Origin: Treponema sp.
GTDB taxonomy: Bacteria; Spirochaetota; Spirochaetia; Treponematales; Treponemataceae
Assembly (NCBI GenBank): GCA_016297805.1
Contig: JAEDFX010000122.1
Coordinates: 1 to 6,057 of the forward strand
Direction of reading: 5' to 3'
Length of the DNA stretch: 6,057 bases
In this document: piece after piece, positions 1-4,431 of the stretch
Layout: every line of letters begins with the position of its first letter
Position numbering within the stretch: position 1 is the stretch's first letter
Translations under genes and position numbers: made by a program
The notes under the pieces: model-generated
Seen by the model: only the letters and a program-made list of their open reading frames with translations
What the model was told of the DNA's origin: nothing
The model's database searches: none

Positions 1-1099
1 AAGCTTCAACTTTAACATCTTCTGATGTGTTAGCAGATGTAGCAGTAGCAGGAGTAGTAGTTACTGTCTTTCTATAATCTGCATATGATACTGAATTTGA
101 ATCACCGAATGCATTATTATATTTTGTTCCGTACATATCGAAACGTCCTGAATAACCAGCAATGAGAACACCAAGGCTCTTTTCACCAAGAATTTCAGCA
201 ACAAGCTGAGCTGATGGGGCCAACTTCATTTCAAGTTTGTTCAGTTCTTTAGATGTAACTGTTGTTGGTCCAATTTTATCTTTTGGAGCAACTGTTTTTT
301 CTGCAAAGCATTTTTCTTCATAAATACCAAACATGAATCCTACCGAAGGCTTCAAAGTTGCTTTTCCAACAGAGAAAGCAGTTCCAGCATTTACATATGG
401 ATAATAACCATTAATTTTTGCATAACCATTAGCATATGTTGTTACATCTGCTGGGTTTGCAACTGTATTTCCAGCTGCATCTTTTACAGTTGTTGCTGTA
501 TTTTCTACAGCATTGAAATTTTCATCATATGTTGCATCAACTTTTCTTGCATTCATATCAGCACCAAGTTTTACACCAAAGTTACCAAATCCAAGAAGAA
601 CTGCTGCATTGTTGATTTTTGCAGGAGCACTCCAGCGATTATTGTATAAACCTTCATTGATTTGTGCATTATTCCATTTAAAATCAGAATGCTGAAGAGA
701 AGTTACATTATTAGCTTCCACATTCTTAGATGTTTCAGTTGTAGTTGTACCAAATACAACTCCAGAAGCATCTGTGTTCAATGTGATTACTTTTGTATCT
801 GATGTCTGGTTAGCATCAACAAAAATATTACCATCATAGTGTGGAGCAACTACAACTGAACCCAATTTGAATGCAGCTGTCAAATCCAACATAGACGCAT
901 TAAAGTTTCCAGACAATAATACTTTGTCAAATTCAACACTTGTCCAGTCACCAACACTCATGATTTTGTCTGAATCACCACGAGTCAACCCATTTGTAGC
1001 TGCTGCAACTGGAGACTGAGCAAATGCTCCAGCAACCATAGCTGCCATCATAACGCTTCCAGCAAGTACTTTTTTAGAAGCCTTTACGTTTTTCTTCAT
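1..1099 (-). CDS. Putative treponemal outer-membrane (beta-barrel-like) protein, C-terminus cut off by window edge
   Basis: The frame stays open from the ATG at 1099 to the left edge, giving 366 codons with no stop. The protein starts MKKNVKASKKVLAGSVMMAA and continues to a likely signal-peptidase site after AGAFA (about residue 27, mature end near QSPVAA). It therefore has a lysine-rich n-region, a hydrophobic core and an Ala-x-Ala cleavage motif. The mature part alternates polar and hydrophobic residues, is rich in Gly, Asn, Thr and aromatics, and has a single Cys. This suits an outer-membrane beta barrel or surface protein. The early stretch IMSVGDW..VEF followed by AAFKLGSVVVAPHYDGNIF resembles an unnamed family of predicted treponemal outer-membrane proteins; I recall that pattern and have not searched for it. 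A segment near residues 340-366 rich in Thr, Ala and Ser may be an exposed loop. The start is set by AAAAGGAG at 1108-1115, 8 bases upstream. Specific function is unknown. Confidence 0.8.
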   Translation of the reverse strand, partial: MKKNVKASKKVLAGSVMMAAMVAGAFAQSPVAAATNGLTRGDSDKIMSVGDWTSVEFDKVLLSGNFNASMLDLTAAFKLGSVVVAPHYDGNIFVDANQTSDTKVITLNTDASGVVFGTTTTETSKNVEANNVTSLQHSDFKWNNAQINEGLYNNRWSAPAKINNAAVLLGFGNFGVKLGADMNARKVDATYDENFNAVENTATTVKDAAGNTVANPADVTTYANGYAKINGYYPYVNAGTAFSVGKATLKPSVGFMFGIYEEKCFAEKTVAPKDKIGPTTVTSKELNKLEMKLAPSAQLVAEILGEKSLGVLIAGYSGRFDMYGTKYNNAFGDSNSVSYADYRKTVTTTPATATSANTSEDVKVEA

Positions 1100-1107
1100 A
1101 CTTTTTT

Positions 1108-1115
1108 CTCCTTTT
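1108..1115 (-). promoter_or_regulatory. Strong ribosome binding site of the outer-membrane protein gene
   Basis: On the minus strand this reads AAAAGGAG, followed by an A-rich 8-base spacer and the ATG at 1099. It fixes the start codon and suggests high expression. Confidence 0.85.
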
Positions 1116-1128
1116 TGTATGAACTTTT

Positions 1129-1156
1129 ATTATAGGATAGGACTGCTGTTCCAGAA
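1129..1156 (-). promoter_or_regulatory. Possible proximal promoter of the outer-membrane protein gene
   Basis: A perfect TATAAT lies on the minus strand at 1129-1134. A poor -35 candidate, TTCTGG (1151-1156), sits 16 bases upstream. Transcription would begin near 1121 and leave a leader of about 22 bases. The weak -35 makes this uncertain; the distal promoter near 1289-1317 is the alternative. Confidence 0.35.
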
Positions 1157-1288
1157 CGGCATACAGCCCAACTTCATAAAATAACGCAGGCTCTAGTTAC
1201 AAGCACTACGTCTATTATCCAATTTTAAAGGGGGAAAGATTTAGAGACAAGTTAGAATAACTTTACTTTAAAACCCTCATTAGCATGT

Positions 1289-1317
1289 AATTTAATACAA
1301 ATACAAAAATGTGTCAA
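1289..1317 (-). promoter_or_regulatory. Probable distal promoter of the outer-membrane protein gene
   Basis: On the minus strand a perfect TTGACA (1312-1317) is followed by a 17-base spacer and TAAATT (1289-1294). Expected initiation is near 1282, giving an untranslated leader of about 180 bases before the ATG at 1099. The -35 and spacing are ideal; the -10 matches 4 of 6 consensus bases. Confidence 0.55.
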
Positions 1318-1414
1318 TTTCTATAAATTATTTACAAATATTTATAATATGGAAGAAAATGCATATTAAAGGAAAATTCTTATACTTTTTGAACGTTATA
1401 CAACATATTTTGCC

Positions 1415-1443
1415 TTGACAACTTACAAAAGTGGAAATAATAT
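1415..1443 (+). promoter_or_regulatory. Promoter of the PTS IIA(Ntr) gene
   Basis: A perfect TTGACA (1415-1420), a 17-base spacer and TAATAT (1438-1443) form a near-consensus housekeeping promoter. A second AT-rich TATAAT follows at 1444-1449. Initiation is predicted at about 1449-1452, within a few bases of the ATG at 1454, so the message would be leaderless or nearly so. Confidence 0.65.
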
Positions 1444-1453
1444 TATAATTACT

Positions 1454-1900
1454 ATGGATTTGAGAACAGTATTAACTACAGACACAGTAAACCTTCACTT
1501 GAAGGGAACTACTAAGGAAGAAATCGTTGATGAAATGCTTGACGTGCTTGTAAAAGCAGGAAAAGTATCAGATAAAGCAGCAGCACGCGAATGTGTTTTA
1601 GACCGTGAACGCAAAATGTCTACAGGTATGAAGCACGGTATTGCTATCCCACACGGAAAGACAGATACAGTAAAAGATTTAGTTGCTTGTATCGGCATTT
1701 CTGATAATCCGGTTGATTTTGATTCTTTGGATCAGGAACCATGCCGTATTTTCATTATGACATTAAGCCCAGTAAACAAAACTGGTCCACACCTTCAGTT
1801 CTTGGCAGAAGTAAGCTTGCTTTTCAAGAGCCCAGAAAAACGTCAGGAAATCCTCGATACTCAGGACAAAGCTGAAGTTATCCGTATTTTGACTGAATAG
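1454..1900 (+). CDS. ptsN: PTS IIA(Ntr)-type nitrogen/regulatory phosphotransferase protein
   Basis: The 148-residue product belongs to the PTS EIIA type-2 (fructose/mannitol, IIA-Ntr) family (PF00359). The key motif is MKHGIAIPHGK at residues 59-69. His67, in the IPH triplet, is the expected phosphorylation site that receives phosphate from HPr. The length fits a stand-alone domain covering almost the whole protein. No IIB, IIC or other sugar-PTS gene is adjacent. Treponemes are known to keep a partial PTS thought to be regulatory (EI, HPr, HPr kinase and IIA without a full permease), so a cytoplasmic regulatory role is likely. I chose the ATG at 1454. The in-frame TTG at 1415 is the -35 box of the predicted promoter and would add 13 residues (TTYKSGNNIIIT after the start) unlike the family. 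Neither start has a visible Shine-Dalgarno sequence. Confidence 0.9.
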   Translation: MDLRTVLTTDTVNLHLKGTTKEEIVDEMLDVLVKAGKVSDKAAARECVLDRERKMSTGMKHGIAIPHGKTDTVKDLVACIGISDNPVDFDSLDQEPCRIFIMTLSPVNKTGPHLQFLAEVSLLFKSPEKRQEILDTQDKAEVIRILTE

Positions 1901-1925
1901 TTTTTATTATTATAGAACGTTAAAG

Positions 1926-1954
1926 CGGTGGTTTCGGCCACCGTTTATTTTTTT
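1926..1954 (+). terminator. Intrinsic terminator after the PTS gene
   Basis: CGGTGG (1926-1931) pairs with CCACCG (1938-1943). A T-G wobble extends the stem to close a TTCG loop. The T-rich run TTTATTTTTTT follows at 1944-1954. The next ATG is only 14 bases beyond, with no promoter in between, so the hairpin may act as a partial terminator inside a two-gene operon. Confidence 0.8.
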
Positions 1955-1967
1955 AAATGAGATTATT

Positions 1968-2408
1968 ATGAAACTTGATCCTATTTTTACTGTAAAAGAA
2001 AATAAATTATACAAAATCGCTGATAATTCACAGGTAGATGCAGCAAGCCTTCGCAGAATAGAAATCCCATGGTCTACTGTAGAAATGGAAGATGAAATCT
2101 ACAATGAAGAATTTTTAGCCGTATTACGAGACCAGCTTAAGCAAATGGAAACTGCAGGAACTTTTGCTATTCTTGTTCCTATTGTAGACAAACCACTTAC
2201 AAATGATGAACAGACTGAATATTTTATCAACGCATACAATCACACAGCCCGTAGAGTAAAAGATTGCGAAAGCGTTGCAGGTTTTGAACTTCCTGTTGAA
2301 CTAAAAGATACTGCTGCTTTCATTGAAAAACTTGCTATAAAACATGCTCAGTACGTTTATTTCAGCAAGGCAGAAAATGTTACAGATGGTTCGATTGTAA
2401 AGTATTAA
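1968..2408 (+). CDS. Conserved-looking hypothetical protein, 146 residues
   Basis: I do not recognise a named family. The product is acidic, soluble-looking, and lacks a signal peptide or membrane segment. Features that look constrained are IEIPWSTVEMEDEIYNEEFL (about residues 31-50), a hydrophobic strand FAILVPIVDKP (66-76), an amphipathic helix with YNHTARRVKDC (90-100), and SVAGFELP (102-109) followed by KHAQYVYF (125-132). The helix-strand order, with a Trp and a conserved-looking His-Thr-Ala-Arg-Arg, is loosely reminiscent of part of a (beta/alpha) glycosidase-type barrel. At 146 residues it is far too short for a complete barrel, so this is weak inference. The gene starts 67 bases after the PTS gene with only a weak GAG (1959-1961) as ribosome binding site. 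It has no promoter of its own, which suggests co-transcription with the PTS gene by readthrough of the terminator. Confidence 0.85.
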   Translation: MKLDPIFTVKENKLYKIADNSQVDAASLRRIEIPWSTVEMEDEIYNEEFLAVLRDQLKQMETAGTFAILVPIVDKPLTNDEQTEYFINAYNHTARRVKDCESVAGFELPVELKDTAAFIEKLAIKHAQYVYFSKAENVTDGSIVKY

Positions 2409-2444
2409 TTGTGATTGAATGCGAAAAACCGCAAAGTTTGCAAT

Positions 2445-2479
2445 AAAAGTGTGAATTTTCGCTAAAATTCACACTTTTT
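2445..2479 (+). terminator. Perfect 15-bp terminator stem after the hypothetical gene
   Basis: AAAAGTGTGAATTTT (2445-2459) and its exact reverse complement (2464-2478) flank the 4-base loop CGCT, with a T run at 2475-2479. The A-run on the 5' side makes the structure symmetric, so it could terminate on both strands. Confidence 0.85.
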
Positions 2480-2492
2480 CTCAGAAATTCAC

Positions 2493-2521
2493 TTGTAAAA
2501 TAATCTCGTTTGTGGCAATAT
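2493..2521 (+). promoter_or_regulatory. Candidate promoter of the lytic transglycosylase gene
   Basis: TTGTAA (2493-2498), a 17-base spacer and CAATAT (2516-2521) lie just after the upstream terminator and 38 bases before the ATG. Each hexamer has at least one mismatch to consensus, but spacing and placement fit. Confidence 0.45.
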
Positions 2522-2558
2522 TCATCTCGTGATGGAGAGAGACGAAGAGGTTATTTTT

Positions 2559-3335
2559 ATGCAGAGTAAAACTCAGGCAAGTGTTTTTGCCAATTCATGT
2601 TTCTTTGCAACAACTCTAGCTGTTCTTTTACTTACATCTGCTTTGCTGGTTTACTTCCTCCTTCCCAGCAAGGCAGAAGAACCAGAACTCCCAGCTCCTA
2701 TCACAATTGTAGATTTATCTGAAGAAACTGAAGAAGAACTTTCTGCTGCATTTCAAGATTATTTTGCAGAAGTCACACTTTCTAAGTTGACTGATGATAC
2801 TGATGACGGACTTAAATTGTACCGCCAGCCATTATCTCGATCTGCAGTAGAATGGTTCTATTTTCAGATTACAGGTGATCGCAATGTAACACAGGCTATT
2901 TTGGTAGAAGCTGAAAAGAATGACATTTCGCTCTCTTTAGCATTTGCTTTAGCACATACAGAAAGTAACTATAACGCAAAGGCAACAAACAGAAATTCCA
3001 ATTCTACTATCGATCGTGGCTTGTTCCAGTTAAACAGCAACACCTTCCCAGCTCTTTCTGAAGAAGATTTCTTTGATCCTTTTATTAGTTCAAAATATGG
3101 TATGTCACATCTTAAGTTCTGTTTAAGTTCTGCTGGCAATGAAGTTTCGGCTTTAGCTATGTATAATGCAGGAACAGGACGTGTTCGTTCAAACAAGACT
3201 CCACAGTCTACTTTGAACTATGTTGGAAAGATTATGTCTTACCAGAAAATGATTGATCAGCTGTTCAATGAACAGGTAGCGGCTTATTTTGAAAATCAGC
3301 TTTCTACTGGAATCACAGTTGCTTACAATCACTAA
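2559..3335 (+). CDS. Membrane-anchored lytic transglycosylase (SLT domain)
   Basis: The 258-residue product has one N-terminal hydrophobic segment (about residues 14-36) behind a short, weakly charged N-terminus. This makes it an inner-membrane anchor or uncleaved signal. A variable acidic linker follows (about 40-85), then a lysozyme-like SLT domain (about 105-235, PF01464-type). Domain motifs are AHTESNYN with the likely catalytic Glu135, GLFQLN (154-159) and ALAMYNAG (198-205). Enzymes of this family cleave peptidoglycan between MurNAc and GlcNAc without water, forming 1,6-anhydroMurNAc, and act in the periplasm in wall turnover or insertion of large complexes. I chose the ATG at 2559 because GAAGAGG (2544-2550) sits 8 bases upstream. 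An in-frame GTG at 2529 would add 10 charged residues. The gene has its own candidate promoter and strong terminator, so it is probably monocistronic. Its exact cellular substrate context cannot be told. Confidence 0.9.
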   Translation: MQSKTQASVFANSCFFATTLAVLLLTSALLVYFLLPSKAEEPELPAPITIVDLSEETEEELSAAFQDYFAEVTLSKLTDDTDDGLKLYRQPLSRSAVEWFYFQITGDRNVTQAILVEAEKNDISLSLAFALAHTESNYNAKATNRNSNSTIDRGLFQLNSNTFPALSEEDFFDPFISSKYGMSHLKFCLSSAGNEVSALAMYNAGTGRVRSNKTPQSTLNYVGKIMSYQKMIDQLFNEQVAAYFENQLSTGITVAYNH

Positions 3336-3357
3336 TTAAATTGCCTCCTAATTTTTT

Positions 3358-3400
3358 AAGAAGGGCCGGTTTTTAGTTTTTTCCGGCCCTTCTTTTTTTT
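3358..3400 (+). terminator. Strong intrinsic terminator of the lytic transglycosylase gene
   Basis: A 12-bp perfect stem, AAGAAGGGCCGG (3358-3369) with CCGGCCCTTCTT (3383-3394), encloses a 13-base T-rich loop. An 8-base T run follows at 3393-3400. Confidence 0.92.
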
Positions 3401-3420
3401 AACCCCAATAAAATCGCGGT

Positions 3421-3498
3421 ACAGACATGTTTGGTACAGTCATGACTGACATCATTGTATTACTAAAACATTGATACAGTCATGTCAGTCATGGCTGT
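3421..3498. repeat. CAGTCATG repeat cluster and 17-bp inverted repeat upstream of rex
   Basis: ACAGTCATGACTGACAT (3436-3452) pairs with ATGTCAGTCATGGCTGT (3482-3498) across 29 bases. Sixteen of 17 pairs are Watson-Crick and one is T-G. The octamer CAGTCATG occurs directly at 3437, 3477 and 3486 and inverted at 3441-3448; a one-mismatch copy, CAGACATG, starts at 3422. As plus-strand RNA it would fold into a stable hairpin; as DNA it looks like a set of operator half-sites. Its function is unknown. Confidence 0.75.
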
Positions 3499-3524
3499 TG
3501 CATTTTTGGTTAAATAAATTTACA

Positions 3525-3552
3525 ATTTATCGTTAAATTTTTAACAATAAAT
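3525..3552. promoter_or_regulatory. Probable Rex operator (autoregulatory site)
   Basis: This is a 28-bp palindrome with 13-base arms around a TT centre and a single mismatched pair (3531 with 3546). Its core, TCGTTAA-ATTT-TTAACAA (3530-3547), matches 13 of the 14 fixed positions of the TTGTTAA-N4-TTAACAA type of Rex operator known from Firmicutes and relatives. It lies 90 bases before the ATG of a rex-family gene. Rex repressors often control their own promoter and release DNA when NADH rises. Confidence 0.65.
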
Positions 3553-3563
3553 ATGAAATTTAA

Positions 3564-3591
3564 TTGAATTTACCACTTTTCTCTATATATT
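3564..3591 (+). promoter_or_regulatory. Candidate rex promoter
   Basis: TTGAAT (3564-3569), a 16-base spacer and TATATT (3586-3591) would start transcription near 3598, leaving a leader of about 45 bases. An alternative is TTTACA (3519-3524), 17 bases, TAACAA (3542-3547), in which the palindrome would cover the spacer and -10. That placement suits repression but has a poorer -10. Confidence 0.45.
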
Positions 3592-3642
3592 TAAGGTAAT
3601 TTCAATAAATTCATATTGCTCCAACAATTTGAGGTTTTTATA

Positions 3643-4329
3643 ATGACTGACAGGATTAGGTTACCTGATATAACAAAAAGGCGTATGGTTCAGCTGCTTC
3701 AATTATTAAAAGCATGGCCAAACGAAAAAATCACATCCATAGAAATCAGTCAGCTTACAGGCTGGAAAGATTCCTTAATAAGACATGATTTCTGGTTATT
3801 GGGAACCGAACTTAAAGGCGTTTCTAACGGATACCAAAAAGATGATTTATATAAAACAATCAGTTCTTTATTGGGAATTGAACCTTTACAGACTTTTCAA
3901 AACCAAAAAGAAAGCACTGATGCTTACGTAAATAACTTTACGGGTTCTGATTCGACTGAAAGGTTGTTGAAAAATATTTGCATTGTTGGCCTTGGTCGAT
4001 TAGGAGCTTCCCTTCTGGACCAAGATTTAATTGATAGTTCATTCTTTCAAATAAAAGCCGGCTTTGATTCAAATGTTTATCGTGTAGAAATCCTACGTTC
4101 AACTTTTCCACTGTACCCTGCCAATGAAATGGATTGGGTTATAAAACGAGAGAAGATTGAATATGCAATTCTGACTGTTCAAGACAGTTCCGCACAGCAA
4201 ATGTGCAATCGTCTTGTAAAGGCTGGAATTAAAGGAATTGTTAATATGACAAATGTTGTGTTGACTGTTCCTGAGGGCGTGAAAATAGAAAATCTTTCTA
4301 TAGTAAACGCGTTGAAATTGGTAATTTAA
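3643..4329 (+). CDS. rex: Redox-sensing transcriptional repressor, Rex family
   Basis: The 228-residue product has the two-domain Rex layout. The N-terminal winged helix (about residues 5-65) has the recognition-helix region WKDSLIRHDFWLLG, corresponding to the family's S..IRkDLsyFG. It is followed by KGVSNGYQKDDLYKTI, corresponding to rG.GY.v..L...I. The C-terminal Rossmann domain (about 110-228) carries the nucleotide-binding GLGRLG (116-121), AGFDSN with the expected second-strand Asp142, and AGIKGIVNMTNVVLTVPEGVKIEN near the end. Family members bind operator DNA when NAD+ is high and release it when NADH binds, controlling fermentation and respiration genes. The sequence is somewhat diverged: LSYF is replaced by FWLL, and an extra linker at about 84-108 makes it slightly longer than the usual 205-215 residues. 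The start is the ATG at 3643, with GAGG 8 bases upstream; an in-frame TTG at 3616 has no such site. The upstream palindrome suggests autoregulation. Confidence 0.88.
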   Translation: MTDRIRLPDITKRRMVQLLQLLKAWPNEKITSIEISQLTGWKDSLIRHDFWLLGTELKGVSNGYQKDDLYKTISSLLGIEPLQTFQNQKESTDAYVNNFTGSDSTERLLKNICIVGLGRLGASLLDQDLIDSSFFQIKAGFDSNVYRVEILRSTFPLYPANEMDWVIKREKIEYAILTVQDSSAQQMCNRLVKAGIKGIVNMTNVVLTVPEGVKIENLSIVNALKLVI

Positions 4330-4330
4330 G

Positions 4331-4411
4331 CACGGGGCGTTGCGGGGTGTCCCCGCAGAAGGGGTAGCGAGCAACGCAGTGTGAGCGAGGGGAAGACTTT
4401 CCCCTTCTTTT
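4331..4411. repeat. GC-rich hairpin block between rex and serC, possibly a dispersed repeat
   Basis: About 75 bases of strongly GC-rich DNA stand out from AT-rich surroundings. Nested inverted repeats are TGCGGGG (4341-4347) with CCCCGCA (4351-4357), GCGTTGC (4337-4343) with GCAACGC (4371-4377), GAAGGGG (4358-4364) with CCCCTTC (4401-4407), and AGGGGAA (4388-4394) with TTCCCCT (4399-4405). Several share bases and so exclude one another. Composition unlike both neighbours, with phrases such as AGCGAGCAACGCAG, suggests a REP-like element present in many copies. That needs a genome search to confirm. Confidence 0.6.
4388..4411 (+). terminator. Possible terminator or attenuator at the end of the GC-rich block
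   Basis: AGGGGAA (4388-4394) and TTCCCCT (4399-4405) form a 7-bp stem with a 4-base loop, followed by TCTTTT. It would end rex transcripts. The pairing GAAGGGG (4358-4364) with CCCCTTC (4401-4407) would disrupt it. Confidence 0.5.
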
Positions 4412-4417
4412 CTATAT

Positions 4418-4422
4418 AGGAG
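4418..4422 (+). promoter_or_regulatory. Ribosome binding site of serC
   Basis: AGGAG lies 9 bases before the ATG at 4432, within an A-rich context, and supports that start. Confidence 0.8.
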
Positions 4423-4431
4423 AAAATAAAT

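Larger units (their letters stand above)
1100..1453. other. Divergent intergenic region with structured minus-strand leader
   Basis: This gap separates the minus-strand outer-membrane protein gene from the plus-strand PTS gene. Positions 1261-1414 are very AT-rich and hold the outward promoters. Positions 1135-1220 are noticeably less AT-rich. They contain GTTCCAGAAC (1148-1157, palindromic arms with a 2-base centre), a short GCTGT/ACAGC pair and a GGATA/TATCC closing pair (1135-1139 with 1216-1220). An 8-bp inverted repeat, TTTTAAAG (1223-1230) with CTTTAAAA (1266-1273), lies next to it. No convincing ORF or tRNA is seen. If the distal promoter is used, most of this is transcribed as the 5' leader of the outer-membrane protein mRNA. 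Confidence 0.5.
3336..3642. other. Regulatory intergenic region between the lytic transglycosylase gene and rex
   Basis: No gene is supported here. In order, the region holds the transglycosylase terminator (3358-3400), a cluster of CAGTCATG-type repeats forming a long inverted repeat (3421-3498), a Rex-operator-like palindrome (3525-3552), a promoter candidate (3564-3591) and the rex ribosome binding site GAGG (3631-3634). Confidence 0.7.

Noticed and set aside
513..695. Plus-strand ORF opposite the outer-membrane protein gene
   Set aside because: It lies wholly within the open minus-strand frame, which has a signal peptide and a strong ribosome binding site.
1148..1157. GTTCCAGAAC as a LexA or SOS box
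   Set aside because: The half-sites are in the opposite order and spacing to GAAC-N4-GTTC boxes, and no SOS gene follows.
1135..1220. tRNA or known riboswitch in the less AT-rich leader block
   Set aside because: No cloverleaf, T-loop or riboswitch consensus could be assembled; only short pairings are visible.
1415..1453. Longer PTS gene start at TTG 1415
   Set aside because: The TTG is part of a near-consensus promoter, has no ribosome binding site, and the added residues do not look like the IIA(Ntr) family.
2529..2558. GTG start at 2529 for the lytic transglycosylase
   Set aside because: The ATG at 2559 has GAAGAGG at good spacing, and the upstream extension is charged and would precede the membrane segment awkwardly.
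3427..3474. A 15-codon ORF (MFGTVMTDIIVLLKH) as a leader peptide upstream of rex
   Set aside because: It has no Shine-Dalgarno sequence or clear promoter, and its coding look comes from the inverted-repeat motif it overlaps.
3421..3498. CRISPR-like repeats
   Set aside because: The repeats are only 8-9 bases, irregularly spaced and partly inverted, and no cas gene is near.
3616..3642. TTG start at 3616 for rex
   Set aside because: No ribosome binding site precedes it, and GAGG at 3631-3634 points to the ATG at 3643, which begins at the usual place for the winged-helix domain.
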